Shown here in pieces: positions 9,423-19,015 of a stretch of 64,000 nt of DNA. The stretch comes from Domibacillus aminovorans (GTDB taxonomy: Bacteria > Bacillota > Bacilli > Bacillales > Domibacillaceae), in contig NZ_LQWY01000003.1 in the NCBI RefSeq assembly GCF_001643235.1, forward strand, positions 40,244 to 104,243. The letters are read 5' to 3'. Below the pieces are notes generated by a model. It worked only from the letters and a program-made list of their open reading frames with translations. It ran no database searches and was not told the origin of the DNA. The position numbers and the translations under genes were made by a program. How positions within the stretch are numbered: position 1 is the first letter of the stretch; each line of letters begins with the position of its first letter.

Positions 9423-9803
9423 ATGATTAAAGAATTTAAAGAGTTTGCGATGCGCGGGAACGTTATTGATCTTGCGGTCGGAGTTATTCTAGGTGCAGCG
9501 TTCGGTAAAATTGTGGCGTCACTTGTTAGTGACATCATTATGCCGCTTATTGGTCTTTTGCTTGGCGGAATTGATTTCTCCAATTTATCAATTACCGTTG
9601 GCGATGCAGTCGTAAAGTACGGACTGTTTATTCAAACGATTGTTGATTTTGTGATTATAGCCTTTTCTATTTTCCTATTTATTAAACTCTTTAATAAAAT
9701 TTACATTCGTGAGAAAAAAGTCGAAGAAGCGCCTCCTTCTTTAACGAAAGAAGAAGAGCTGTTAACTGAAATCCGCGACTTATTACAAACAAAACAGCTA
9801 TAA
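9423..9803 (+). CDS. mscL: large-conductance mechanosensitive channel
   Basis: 126 residues, normal MscL length. The N-terminal amphipathic stretch [32 protein letters not shown] runs into TM1, and the periplasmic-loop equivalent is followed by TM2 ([19 protein letters not shown]) and the charged C-terminal bundle [12 protein letters not shown]. The homopentamer releases solutes during osmotic downshock. The ATG at 9423 is preceded by GAGAGGTG at a normal distance; the in-frame GTG at 9414 overlaps that site and is rejected. It sits alone with its own terminator. Confidence 0.95.
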   Translation: MIKEFKEFAMRGNVIDLAVGVILGAAFGKIVASLVSDIIMPLIGLLLGGIDFSNLSITVGDAVVKYGLFIQTIVDFVIIAFSIFLFIKLFNKIYIREKKVEEAPPSLTKEEELLTEIRDLLQTKQL

Positions 9804-9839
9804 AAAGATGTCCGGGCAGCCGCCTGGCATCTTTTTTTA
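9803..9839 (+). terminator. terminator after mscL
   Basis: AAAAAGATG and CATCTTTTTT arms with an inner GC-rich pairing, then a T run, immediately after the stop. Confidence 0.85.
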
Positions 9840-9967
9840 TGAAACCTTTGTAAAAGCGAACTAATTTTCGTGCGCATTTAATCCACGTGTGTTACAATTG
9901 AACGCTCAGTCATTTTAGAAGCGGATTAGAACAGGGGGAACAAGGAGATTTACTTGGGGCGATAAAG

Positions 9968-10021
9968 TTGTTTACAAAAACAAGTTTCTATCAAAAAATG
10001 CTGGAAGCCTTTTATAGATAA
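9968..10021 (+). other. possible leader peptide upstream of the MFS exporter
   Basis: A 17-codon frame from TTG 9968 to TAA 10019-10021 (ends MLEAFYR) occupies the space just before the exporter start. An AAGGAG at 9942-9947 is too far for this TTG but well placed for a four-codon frame at 9954. Drug exporters are often preceded by attenuation peptides; here it is only a possibility. Confidence 0.2.
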
Positions 10022-10040
10022 TAAGAAAGCAGGTTTTAGA

Positions 10041-11240
10041 ATGACTGGAAAAAATATACATAAATTCCCACTGCTCATTTTAATGATGAATATGTTTATC
10101 GTTATGACTGGAATCGGGCTTGTCATTCCAATTATGCCGACGATTGTTCATGAATTTGGAGCAAGCGGAAAAACATATGGATTTTTAATCGCTACGTTTG
10201 CTTTTGCGCAATTTTTATTCTCACCACTTGCTGGTGATTTATCTGACCGATTCGGTCGTAAAAAAGCCATTATTTTCGGTTTAGTGTTGTTTTCATTATC
10301 CCAATTTTTATTTGCTTTTTCAGAGACTCTTGTATTGTTATATGTATCCCGCGTAATCGGCGGGATTGGTGGGGCGTTTATGATTCCATCTATGATGGCG
10401 TTTGTTGCGGATATTACGACACTCGAAACACGTGCGAAAGGAATGGGTCGGCTCGGTGCTGCGATGTCATTCGGGTTTGTCGTCGGCCCTGGCATTGGGG
10501 GTTTTCTGGCAGCGTTCGGTTTGCGTGCACCATTTGTGATAGCTGGTACAGTAGCGACGCTTGCAGCTATTTTGTCTGTTTTCTTTTTGAAAGAGCCTGA
10601 AAAAGAGGCAGCAGTACAGACAGCGGTCAAGCAGCGTGAATCTCTATTAAAGCAGCTTGCTCTCTCAGTCAAGAAGTCGTATTTCATTTTACTCATCATG
10701 ATGTTTACTCTTTCATTTGGTCTTGCCAATTACCAATCAACGATCAGCTTGTATGCAGATGAAAAATTTGGCTTTAGCCCATCAGATATCTCGATCTTAA
10801 TGGTTGTTGGTGGTCTTGTTGGCGTGATTGTTCAAGCATTTGTGCTCGATCGTGTACTCGAGCGTTTTGGGGAAGTACGTGTCATGAATACGATGCTTGT
10901 TGTTGCAGGGATATCCATGCTGAGTATTTTGCTGGCGACTGGATTTGTATCGGTATTAGTTATTTCTGGCGTGTTTTTCACGGCAGCTTCCCTTTTGCGG
11001 CCAGCCATTAATACGACTGTATCGAAAATGGCTGGGAACGAACAGGGCTTTGCAGCAGGAATGAACAATGCGTATATGAGTATTGGTAATATGATCGGTC
11101 CAGCTCTGGCTGGAATGCTATTCGATATGAGCATGGGGCTTCCTTATATATTCGGGGCACTCATTATCGGTGTTACGCTCATTATTTGTATGAACTGGGC
11201 AAGAGGAAGGAAAAGACAAAACGTCTCCAGCTCGGTCTAA
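10041..11240 (+). CDS. MFS drug-exporter-like transporter
   Basis: 399 residues, about 12 membrane segments. The MFS motif A is clear (GDLSDRFGRKKAI, about residues 72-84) and motif C of drug/H+ antiporters appears as GFVVGPGIGGFLAAF in TM5, placing it in the DHA1 family (TetA/Bmr/NorA-like). The start ATG has only a weak site upstream. It stands alone between mscL and a convergent HAD gene and shares a bidirectional terminator with the latter. Substrate unknown. Confidence 0.87.
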   Translation: MTGKNIHKFPLLILMMNMFIVMTGIGLVIPIMPTIVHEFGASGKTYGFLIATFAFAQFLFSPLAGDLSDRFGRKKAIIFGLVLFSLSQFLFAFSETLVLLYVSRVIGGIGGAFMIPSMMAFVADITTLETRAKGMGRLGAAMSFGFVVGPGIGGFLAAFGLRAPFVIAGTVATLAAILSVFFLKEPEKEAAVQTAVKQRESLLKQLALSVKKSYFILLIMMFTLSFGLANYQSTISLYADEKFGFSPSDISILMVVGGLVGVIVQAFVLDRVLERFGEVRVMNTMLVVAGISMLSILLATGFVSVLVISGVFFTAASLLRPAINTTVSKMAGNEQGFAAGMNNAYMSIGNMIGPALAGMLFDMSMGLPYIFGALIIGVTLIICMNWARGRKRQNVSSSV

Positions 11241-11242
11241 TA

Positions 11243-11281
11243 AAAAAGAGTGCAGGCAGAGGAGGCCCGCACTCTTTTTTT
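11243..11281. terminator. bidirectional terminator between the MFS and HAD genes
   Basis: AAAAAGAGTGC and GCACTCTTTTTTT arms form a 10-bp stem with runs of A and T on either side, lying between two convergent stop codons. Confidence 0.9.
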
Positions 11282-11903
11282 ATCCTCTTGATGCAAAATC
11301 GACAATATCATCCGGTGTTGCGGCTTTTAAATCAGGGCCGTTGATCAATGACTCGTCGTCATAACCCCACGATGTCCAGACGACACGAAGGCCGGACTTT
11401 TTACTTGCATCGATATCACGCTGTTCATCGCCGGCATAAAAGGCATCTTCTACTGTGTAATCGTACTGCTTAAGCAGCTTTTTAATGAGTTTGTCTTTGC
11501 TGAAAATGTATTTGGAAGATAAAATATCATGTACATAGTTGATGCCATTTAATTCAAGGCAATTTTTAATGATGTCGCTTGCGTTAGATGAAATAATAGC
11601 AATATGAATGCCACGGCTGTTCAATTCATCAAGCATTTGCTTTATACCGGGAAAAAGCGGAAGTGTTTCTCGGGATTCACGTACGTAGCGGTATAATTTC
11701 GGAGCGGCGAATGGTATGTTACGCATCGGGAAATTTAAATGACGGCACCGCTCTGGAATACTCATTCTTTTTAAATCATCTAAATCTTCCGGGTCAACTT
11801 TATTATAGCCTTCCTGTTCAGCAAAATTGTTATAGGCTTTAATAAACACCTGGAGGGAATCAGAAAGTGTTCCATCAAAATCAAATATTACACATTTTGT
11901 CAT
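11280..11903 (-). CDS. HAD-superfamily hydrolase (phosphoglycolate phosphatase-like)
   Basis: 207 residues. HAD motif I DFDGTLSDS at residues 7-15 supplies the nucleophilic Asp, motif II is IISSN, motif III a Lys in SKDKLIKKLL, and motif IV GDEQRDIDASKKSGL. A helical cap lies between motifs I and II (C1-type cap). The ATG at 11901-11903 follows AAAGGGTGA; upstream extension of the frame lacks a start with a ribosome binding site. It is divergent from methionine aminopeptidase. The natural substrate is not readable. Confidence 0.88.
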   Translation of the reverse strand: MTKCVIFDFDGTLSDSLQVFIKAYNNFAEQEGYNKVDPEDLDDLKRMSIPERCRHLNFPMRNIPFAAPKLYRYVRESRETLPLFPGIKQMLDELNSRGIHIAIISSNASDIIKNCLELNGINYVHDILSSKYIFSKDKLIKKLLKQYDYTVEDAFYAGDEQRDIDASKKSGLRVVWTSWGYDDESLINGPDLKAATPDDIVDFASRG

Positions 11904-11984
11904 ATAAATATCACCCTTTCGAATAAGGACAGAGTTGCCCACGTATACTGTTAGTTTAACACTGGAATGGTACGTCAAACATAA

Positions 11985-12803
<819 letters not shown>

Positions 12804-12862
12804 TCAGTTGCCAATTCTGAATATACAATACATGTTGTTCAGAATATTTATATATCAACGTT

Positions 12863-13108
12863 TCAAACCCCATATATCAATAAATTATGGGGCTGTTTTT
12901 TATTATTTTTACACTCTCTGACCATAAATTGACCATTTTTTATTTCATCCCTTTCCCAATAATTACGTTTTTCTTCTTTTACCAAAAAATCTTCTACTTT
13001 TATTGAAACGACAACATGCTGCATAGGATTTCTTTCAATGTATTCCATTCGTTTAGCATATTTAAAAACAGCATTGATTAAATTTTTAATGTCTCTTCCA
13101 ATGCTGAC
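12863..13108 (-). pseudogene. tyrosine recombinase (integrase) fragment
   Basis: Directly upstream of the in-frame ATG at 13046-13048 the frame stays open and reads SIGRDIKNLINAVFKYAKR, joined to MEYIERNPMQHVVV and EDFLVKEEKRNYWERDEI. This is the SAM-like core-binding domain and linker of phage/ICE tyrosine recombinases. After about 75 residues homology ends, and no catalytic domain follows. The fragment starts exactly at the stop codon of the truncated LysR gene. It marks an old integration or deletion boundary between core and accessory DNA. Confidence 0.7.
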
Positions 13109-13789
13109 TTAAAAAAAGGCATCCATTCTTTTCAAGAACGCTTTTGCGGATTGACTTAAATATTTATCATTACGATAAAACATTTCTAACTTCCTGGTAG
13201 GTGAATGCTTGATTGAAATTGCACGGATACCGAGCGACTGGAAACTTTCAATCAGTTGACTAGGTTGAATAGTAGCCCCAATCCCTTCTTTTACGAGTTG
13301 AAACAAGGAAGTAGCTGATCCTGTTTCCATAAGCGTATCGATAGAAATTTCTTGATTTTTGCACCATGTATCAATCAAATCACGTCCATAGAATCCCTTA
13401 GGATACATAACTAAAGGTACATTTACCAAGTTTTCCGGTAAAATAATTTCTTTTTCTGCTAAATCATGTTCTTTATTAACATAAAGACTATACGTTTCGG
13501 TATAAAAAGGTATACGATTTAAACGACTGTCTGGTTGAATCGCTAAACCAACCCCAATATCAACTTCATTTTCTAGCACTTTATTTAAAATATCAATTGA
13601 TGGAATCACTTGAACTTTAGTATTTGGGAATTCCTTGTGAAAATCTATTAGTAATGATGTTAATCGATAATCAAGATCGGATGGTAGTACCGCTACACGT
13701 AAGTGACCGGTATTCAGATTTGTAAGATCTTCTATGGAATTTTTTGCATTTTCTAGTAGTTGAACAATTTGTAAAGCGTAAATATACAA
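13109..13789 (-). pseudogene. LysR-family regulator lacking its DNA-binding domain
   Basis: 226 residues covering the linker helix (ALQIVQLLENAKNSIEDL) and the full periplasmic-binding-like effector domain (GHLRVAVLPSDLDYRL onward, ending AFLKRMDAFF). The winged-helix domain, about 65 residues at the N-terminus of every LysR protein, is absent. The frame runs back into the ribosome binding site of the divergent transporter gene, and no good start exists. It was probably the local regulator of the CynX-like transporter and is now inactive as a DNA-binding protein. Confidence 0.75.
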
Positions 13790-13822
13790 TGAATGCGATG
13801 ATAAAGGAAGGAGGCGTTTCCT

Positions 13823-14980
13823 GTGCGTTTTGTTTATCTCGCTATGATTATATTTTTTGTTTCATTGAATTTAAGACCATCCATTACTTCTGTTGGTCCT
13901 TTACTTGATATCATCCAAACAGATTTAGGAATGAGTGGGGTGACAGCTAGTTTAATAACGACGCTACCTGTTTTTTGTATGGGCCTATTTGCCATTTTAG
14001 CCATTAGGTTAAATAACCTTTTAGGAATTGAAAGATCTTTACTTCTAGCAATGCTTTTGATATTAATTGCCACATTCCTTCGAGTGTTCGTCAATAGTAG
14101 TCTTTTCTTACTTACTACAGCCCTATTCTCTGGGGTTGGTATAGGAATTGCTGGACCATTAATTTCAGGGTTTATAAAAAAATACTTTCCTGAAAAGCCT
14201 GGTTTAACGGGTCTATACTCCGTATCTATGGTGACTGGTGCAGCGATTGCATCTAGTTTTTCTGTACAATTATTTCAAAAAATGAATGATTCTTGGCAAC
14301 ATTCATTAAGTTTCTGGAGTATTTTAGCGGTACCCGCTTCTTTACTACTTCTCCCACTTCTAAAAAAAGGGGCTACAAATAAAGATTCCATATCTATTTC
14401 AGCTTTATTTATAAAAAATAAACGTGTTAATTTGTTTATATTATTTTTTGGTTGCATGGCGGCTATTTTTTATACTGTAACGGCTTGGTTGGCTCCAATC
14501 GTGCAATCAACAGGTTTAAGCTATTCTCAATCTGGCATGATCCTCACACTGTTTACAGTCATTCAAATTCCTGTAAGTTTTTTAATTCCCATACTTGTTA
14601 GTAAAACAGGGGATAGAAAAACTTGGTTACTAGTATGTAGTCTCTCTGAATTAATAGGAATTGTATTGTTACTGATACATTTCTCCCCATGGGTAACTAC
14701 TATTTTTCTAGGTATCGGAGCTGGCGGTCTTTTTCCTTTGGCTCTACTAATCCCAATTGAAGAAGCTAGTAATACAGAAGAAGCTATATCATGGTCTGCT
14801 ATGATGCTATTTGGCGGCTATTTGTTAGGATCTCTTGGTCCTGCATTTATTGGGCTCACAGTAGATCTATTTGACAATTTTGTTCCAGGGTTGTTAGTAC
14901 TAGTGATCATTATATGTATGATGCTTTTTACTATCTTAAAAATAGGGAACAACAAAGAAAACATGGATGAAACAAAATGA
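13823..14980 (+). CDS. CynX/NimT-family MFS transporter
   Basis: 385 residues with about 12 membrane segments. The N-terminal SLNLRPSITSVGPLLDII is the hallmark of the cyanate/2-nitroimidazole transporter branch (CynX, NimT, B. subtilis YycB). The start is GTG with AAGGAGG nine bases upstream. Codon use is more AT-rich than the core genes to the left, consistent with acquired DNA. The divergent LysR remnant was probably its regulator. The substrate is not evident. Confidence 0.85.
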   Translation: MRFVYLAMIIFFVSLNLRPSITSVGPLLDIIQTDLGMSGVTASLITTLPVFCMGLFAILAIRLNNLLGIERSLLLAMLLILIATFLRVFVNSSLFLLTTALFSGVGIGIAGPLISGFIKKYFPEKPGLTGLYSVSMVTGAAIASSFSVQLFQKMNDSWQHSLSFWSILAVPASLLLLPLLKKGATNKDSISISALFIKNKRVNLFILFFGCMAAIFYTVTAWLAPIVQSTGLSYSQSGMILTLFTVIQIPVSFLIPILVSKTGDRKTWLLVCSLSELIGIVLLLIHFSPWVTTIFLGIGAGGLFPLALLIPIEEASNTEEAISWSAMMLFGGYLLGSLGPAFIGLTVDLFDNFVPGLLVLVIIICMMLFTILKIGNNKENMDETK

Positions 14981-15045
14981 ACCAACATTTGGAAGGTGAA
15001 TGGTTTCTTTAATAACTTTACCTCTTCAACTAAACGGGTGCGTTA

Positions 15046-15290
15046 GTTCAAGAAAGTGAAACATAAAGTTCAATTTTAACATAATAGTTAATATATTGCA
15101 TTAAAAGCTTCCGAAATCTATGAATTCCGGAAGCTTTTTCAATATTTATTCTCGTGGTGGCATAAGAGTCAGATCCTTCTATATATCCTGCTTTGATCAC
15201 TTTATAATCATCATCCCAAGTTCTTGGAGTAACCGAACGACGTGGTTCAATCTGAAAAAGGACGGATTGTTTTATTTGTGAAAGCTACAC
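15046..15290 (-). pseudogene. unidentified coding remnant
   Basis: The reverse strand has an open stretch whose translation looks protein-like (QIEPRRSVTPRTWDDDYKVI, then AGYIEGSDSYATTRINI). No start codon or ribosome binding site is present, and the transporter terminator hairpin lies inside its 3' part. I do not recognise the family. Confidence 0.3.
15101..15140 (+). terminator. terminator after the CynX-like gene
   Basis: AAAAGCTTCCG and CGGAAGCTTTTT arms, 11 bp, followed by T residues. Confidence 0.75.
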
Positions 15291-15315
15291 ATTAAAACGA
15301 TGCTTGAATATGCTA
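15289..15315 (+). promoter_or_regulatory. sigma-K-like promoter for tgl
   Basis: AC at 15289-15290, 16 bases, then AATATGCTA at 15307-15315. The recalled sigma-K pattern is AC-N16-CATA-N3-TA, so only the first -10 base differs. The start codon lies 45 bases downstream. In B. subtilis tgl is expressed in the mother cell under sigma-K. Confidence 0.5.
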
Positions 15316-15359
15316 GGTAATAATGTAAATTAATACTCGAACTTGAAAAGAGGTATATT

Positions 15360-16187
15360 ATGATTCAACTATCGGGAAAGCCCTTTCAACGAAGTGATAT
15401 GTGGCCGTCTGGTAGCATTGAAAGTATGATCATTCAACGGATGAATAAAGATACAGTCGTTTACTCGTATCGATCCATAGGTGAATTATTGTTTGAGCTT
15501 AAGTTACGAAAAAATATCATATTAAGTGCAAAAGCCATGAATCAAAGCAATGTGCGGTTTGAAGTATTTGCAAAGTCCCGTTGTAATCCTCGATACTGGC
15601 ATTTGACGAGTACCGGCGGATTCCTGCTGCGGGATGGTGTAAAACCATCAGACGCGATTCAAGATATCTACAGGAACAGTTCACAATATGCGTTTGAATG
15701 TGCAACGGCAAAGGTCATTATCTATTACCATGCGGTCCTAAACCTTATAGGCGAATCCTTATTTAATCGATTATTTCAAAATATCTATTTATACAGCTGG
15801 CATGCTGATCCTGATCTCGGAATAACATCAAATTATACAGGCCATTTTTTGCCTGGAGATGTCGTATATTTTAAAAATCCGGACTTCGATCCGCAAACCC
15901 CTCAGTGGAGAGGAGAAAATGCCGTTATTCTAGGAGATGGTACGTATTTTGGACATGGGGTAGGAATAAAGACAGCTGAACAAATAATCCATGCTCTGAA
16001 TCGAAGGAGAAAGCCGGGGACAAAGCAATCAGCCTATCTGACAAATTTAGTTACAAGACCATCTTTTAAACATTTGGCGAAACTTTCGATGTCACAAGGA
16101 GTTTATTTGAATCATAAATATCAACATATCGTCGTCCAACATAACGAAAGTTCGATTTCATTTGATCAATATGTGTTCTACTTGTAA
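15360..16187 (+). CDS. tgl: spore-coat protein-glutamine gamma-glutamyltransferase
   Basis: 275 residues, slightly longer than the roughly 245 of B. subtilis Tgl. The catalytic Cys lies in QYAFECATAKVIIYYHAVLN (Cys114), and the family blocks MWPSGSIESMI, YSWHADPDLGI, LPGDVVYFKNPDFDP and WRGENAVILGDGTYFGHGVGI are all present. It cross-links coat proteins such as GerQ by epsilon-(gamma-glutamyl)lysine bonds in the mother cell late in sporulation. The ATG follows AAAGAGG. The promoter upstream resembles sigma-K. Confidence 0.93.
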   Translation: MIQLSGKPFQRSDMWPSGSIESMIIQRMNKDTVVYSYRSIGELLFELKLRKNIILSAKAMNQSNVRFEVFAKSRCNPRYWHLTSTGGFLLRDGVKPSDAIQDIYRNSSQYAFECATAKVIIYYHAVLNLIGESLFNRLFQNIYLYSWHADPDLGITSNYTGHFLPGDVVYFKNPDFDPQTPQWRGENAVILGDGTYFGHGVGIKTAEQIIHALNRRRKPGTKQSAYLTNLVTRPSFKHLAKLSMSQGVYLNHKYQHIVVQHNESSISFDQYVFYL

Positions 16188-16262
16188 TCGCCAACCCGAA
16201 AGTGTTGGTTTAAAATAAAATTCGATTAAGGTGCTGCTGAAAACGATGATTTATCGATAAAT

Positions 16263-16310
16263 AAAAGAACCTGTTTTTGAAAAAAAGATTGATCAAAAAC
16301 AGGTTCTCAA
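16263..16310 (-). repeat. 14-bp hairpin element related to one at 38266-38302
   Basis: Perfect inverted repeat GAACCTGTTTTTGA (16267-16280) with its complement at 16293-16306. Read on the minus strand it is followed by a T-rich tract. A diverged copy lies in the other orientation at 38266-38302. It may act as a terminator, or be the end of a small mobile repeat. Confidence 0.5.
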
Positions 16311-16475
16311 CGTATTTAAAAAGATTTCTTTTTATAAAAAAGTTTGATTATTTTCTGTGAAAGTTATTCAACGAAAGTACCTGTTAGATAAGTGGATTTA
16401 GAAAATCTATATATTTTTATTAAAGTGTTGGATGCCGGGGTCATAAAGTATGTATGATAGGCAAGGAGTGAATTG

Positions 16476-17240
16476 ATGAGAACGATAAGAATTGCTTTAT
16501 TACATTTAATCCCTATTGCTGGAGATATTAAATACAATCAAAACCTTATTGAAAAAGCAGTTAAGCATGCAGCAGAAAAAGAAGTAGATTGGGTTATAAC
16601 ACCAGAATTAGCTACTAGCGGATTACAGTTTACTCATATCATTGGAACTGATTGGATTAAACAACAACCCGATAAATGGATGACTAATTTTCATAACATT
16701 GTTGAGTCAATCAAAACAACTGTATTTCTTGGCTGTGCAGAAAAATCAAAACAAGATAATAAACTATACAATTCAGTTTTTGTGATTAATCAGAAAGGTG
16801 AATTAATAGGAAAACAAAAAAAGATTGCAAGGGTAGATAATTGGTCTACACCAGGTGAGTTCATTGAACCAATAGATTTGGGGTATATAAAAGTGGGTGT
16901 GCTGATATGTGCAGATGCCTATACAAAAAATATTGCGGAAACATTATTGACCAAAGGGGCAGAAATCCTAGTTGCTCCTTCATCTTGGGGACCAGGTTTA
17001 CACGGACCGAACGGTGAGTGGGAACAAAGATCCATTGATACTGGATTGCCCATATTTGTGTGTAATCGTACTGGGGAAGATACGACTGTTTCCTTTTGGG
17101 AAGCTGAAAGCTTGGTTATTAAGAATGGTAAACGACTTCTTTCACATAAATCTGCACAATCTGCAATTTTAATTTTTGAATGGAATTTGGATGATATGAA
17201 TTTAATTTCTTCTGATTTTGAAATTAATTATATTGATTGA
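16476..17240 (+). CDS. carbon-nitrogen hydrolase (nitrilase superfamily)
   Basis: 254 residues. The Glu-Lys-Cys catalytic triad is visible: Glu44 in ITPELATSG, Lys in GKQKKIAR (about 115-116) and Cys145 in GVLICADAY. Members hydrolyse amides or nitriles, or act as amidases in NAD or polyamine metabolism; the small size and absence of other domains do not settle which. The ATG at 16476 has AAGGAG seven bases upstream. It is single and AT-rich, in a region of decayed genes. Confidence 0.85.
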   Translation: MRTIRIALLHLIPIAGDIKYNQNLIEKAVKHAAEKEVDWVITPELATSGLQFTHIIGTDWIKQQPDKWMTNFHNIVESIKTTVFLGCAEKSKQDNKLYNSVFVINQKGELIGKQKKIARVDNWSTPGEFIEPIDLGYIKVGVLICADAYTKNIAETLLTKGAEILVAPSSWGPGLHGPNGEWEQRSIDTGLPIFVCNRTGEDTTVSFWEAESLVIKNGKRLLSHKSAQSAILIFEWNLDDMNLISSDFEINYID

Positions 17241-17277
17241 TTTTTTATTTAAATAAAATTCTTCAACAAACGGGTGG

Positions 17278-17322
17278 CAAGAGCAAAAAGATTCGAAAGG
17301 TCGTTCTCTTGCTTTATTTTGC
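17278..17322 (+). terminator. weak terminator after the nitrilase gene
   Basis: GCAAGAG and CTCTTGC arms around a 22-base loop followed by TTTATTTT. Confidence 0.4.
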
Positions 17323-17436
17323 TCAAAGGTATTCAGTAATCGGGTTAATAAGGTCATAGGGAAAATCAATTTGGATACATTATTTGATAAGGAATGATTC
17401 AATAATGAATTTAGTTGTAACCAAAGTAGGTAGAAA

Positions 17437-17480
17437 CTTAAGACCAGATTCCACTAGGAAACTTTTCGTCTCTTTTTATC
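17437..17480 (+). repeat. 44-bp direct repeat, left copy
   Basis: CTTAAGACC and CCACTAGGAAA blocks followed by CTCTTTTTATC; about 85% identical to 18962-19005 in the same orientation. The interval holds an unassigned gene and the IS6 remnant. Confidence 0.6.
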
Positions 17481-17794
17481 ATCTCCAATTAATTGTACTA
17501 GAACCTTCGTAAGTGTATCACTGTTTGTGAAAATAAAAAGGCAAATAAAGCGAGTCATCGTCTAATTGATTGGACAGCATTTCCACCTCTTTCATATGTG
17601 GCGGAGCGTAATCATTAAACATAATATTACAAATCGTATATAATATGGATATAGTTAATAGAATATGAGGTGATGGGATTGCAATTACGATAACAGTTTG
17701 ATATTCTGGTTCGATTATGAGAAGCATTCGGGGTGACCGTGGATTACTGGATTCCATACTACAAGTATATGCAGCAAAGGGAGGTCAAATAAAG

Positions 17795-18421
17795 ATGTTT
17801 GATTACTTGGAACAGAGCCTAAATGTATACGGTCGAAATAAAACAGAGATTGCTATCCAGAAAACGATCAGGGATTATGTATCGCAGGAATTAGTACAAC
17901 CATTGTTTTTAACGTTAGATGGCAGGATAAAATCCATTGTACAAGCTTTGAATGATAAAAACAGAGTAGAGTTAGCGATGGAGATCCTGCCGCACATTAT
18001 AAGCTCAGTAAAACAGGTGGAGAAAGTTGGCCCGCAGGAGGTCATAATTGAAAACTACCCGACTTTCGTGCAAGAGGTTGCAGAATATGCTGATTATGTC
18101 ATTCCTAAGTATTATCGGACGCATAAAGATGAATACCTGACAGGTAACTATCAGCGTGCCTGTATATCCTCATTGGTAGACGGTCTCGTGTATAGAGTGA
18201 ATGCAAATATGAAGAGTCCATCGATATCGCCACAGCTTAAAGCCACTGAAAAGCAACAGAAATTCGTTGAAAACCTGATTAAAATAAATAAAATCAAACT
18301 CATAAAAAAGAGTACAGAACTTACCAGAGAAGAGGCGGGCGTGATCATTGCTGTCTTGCACCACAATGCCACAGGTGAAGAAGCGAATACATTATGTCAG
18401 AGTCTTATAAAGCCGTTATGA
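17795..18421 (+). CDS. protein of unknown function, 208 residues
   Basis: Starts at an ATG eight bases after GGGAGGTC; the longer frame back to 17717 lacks a ribosome binding site. Mostly helical by composition, no signal peptide or membrane segment. The C-terminus contains ATEKQQKFVENLIKI and LTREEAGVIIAVLHHNATGEEA, resembling a short helical module (ATxKQxxFI...EAxxLI) that I recall as a tail on several plasmid and phage proteins. The rest is not recognised. It sits between two direct repeats and next to a transposase wreck, so it is probably mobile cargo. Confidence 0.55.
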   Translation: MFDYLEQSLNVYGRNKTEIAIQKTIRDYVSQELVQPLFLTLDGRIKSIVQALNDKNRVELAMEILPHIISSVKQVEKVGPQEVIIENYPTFVQEVAEYADYVIPKYYRTHKDEYLTGNYQRACISSLVDGLVYRVNANMKSPSISPQLKATEKQQKFVENLIKINKIKLIKKSTELTREEAGVIIAVLHHNATGEEANTLCQSLIKPL

Positions 18422-18426
18422 TGACA

Positions 18427-18961
18427 TTGGTACAACTTGAGCTTTTGTGATTTGGTGGAAATGATGGAGGAACGGGGCTTATCCGTTGCTCATATAACGA
18501 TCATGCGTTGGGTTCATCAGTATGGTCCTGGATTAGACAAGCGAATCCGTCGTCATCTCAAGTAAACCAATGACTCTTGGAGAGTCGATGAAACATATAT
18601 CAAAGTAAAAAGTCAATGGATGTACCTGTATCGTGTTGTCGATTCGAAAGGAAATACCATCGATTTTTACCTAAGCAACACAAGAAATCACAAGGCTGCA
18701 AAGCGGTTTTTAAAACTTTGCAGTCTTTTCATAATTCTGAGCCTCGTGTCGTGGCAGTCGATAGGAACCCGGCTTACCCTACAGCAGTTGAAGAATTGAG
18801 AAAAAAAGATGCCATTAGGCATCCAAATAAGACCAGTGAAATATCTCCATAACATAGTGGAAATAGAAGCTATGCATATGGTGAAAAAAGGCAACTTGTT
18901 TCACGGGATAAGTCTGTCCAAAATCAGGTGAAGTTCATCCATCAACTATTTAGAATTGTTG
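18427..18961 (+). pseudogene. IS6-family transposase remnant
   Basis: Successive frames read NLSFCDLVEMMEERGLSVAH, then IMRWVHQYGP, then DSWRVDETYIKVKSQWMYLY with the first catalytic Asp of the DDE set, then DSKGNTIDFYLSNTRNHKAAKRF. After a frameshift comes SFHNSEPRVVAVDRNPAYP with the second Asp, and after another shift GIQIRPVKYLHNIVE. A TAA also interrupts it after RIRRHLK. These are the landmarks of IS6/IS240/IS257-type transposases. At least one stop and two frameshifts make it inactive, and no intact terminal inverted repeats were found. Confidence 0.85.
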
Positions 18962-19005
18962 CTTAAGACCGAATTCCACTAGGAAAATATTCGCCTCTTT
19001 TTATC
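18962..19005 (+). repeat. 44-bp direct repeat, right copy
   Basis: Same orientation as 17437-17480, abutting the 3' end of the IS6 remnant and running up to the next gene. Confidence 0.6.
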
Positions 19006-19015
19006 TTCCCTTTTA

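Noticed and set aside
10148..10729. 193-codon minus-strand frame inside the MFS gene
   Set aside because: It is opposite a well-conserved transporter, lacks a ribosome binding site and has no recognisable domain.
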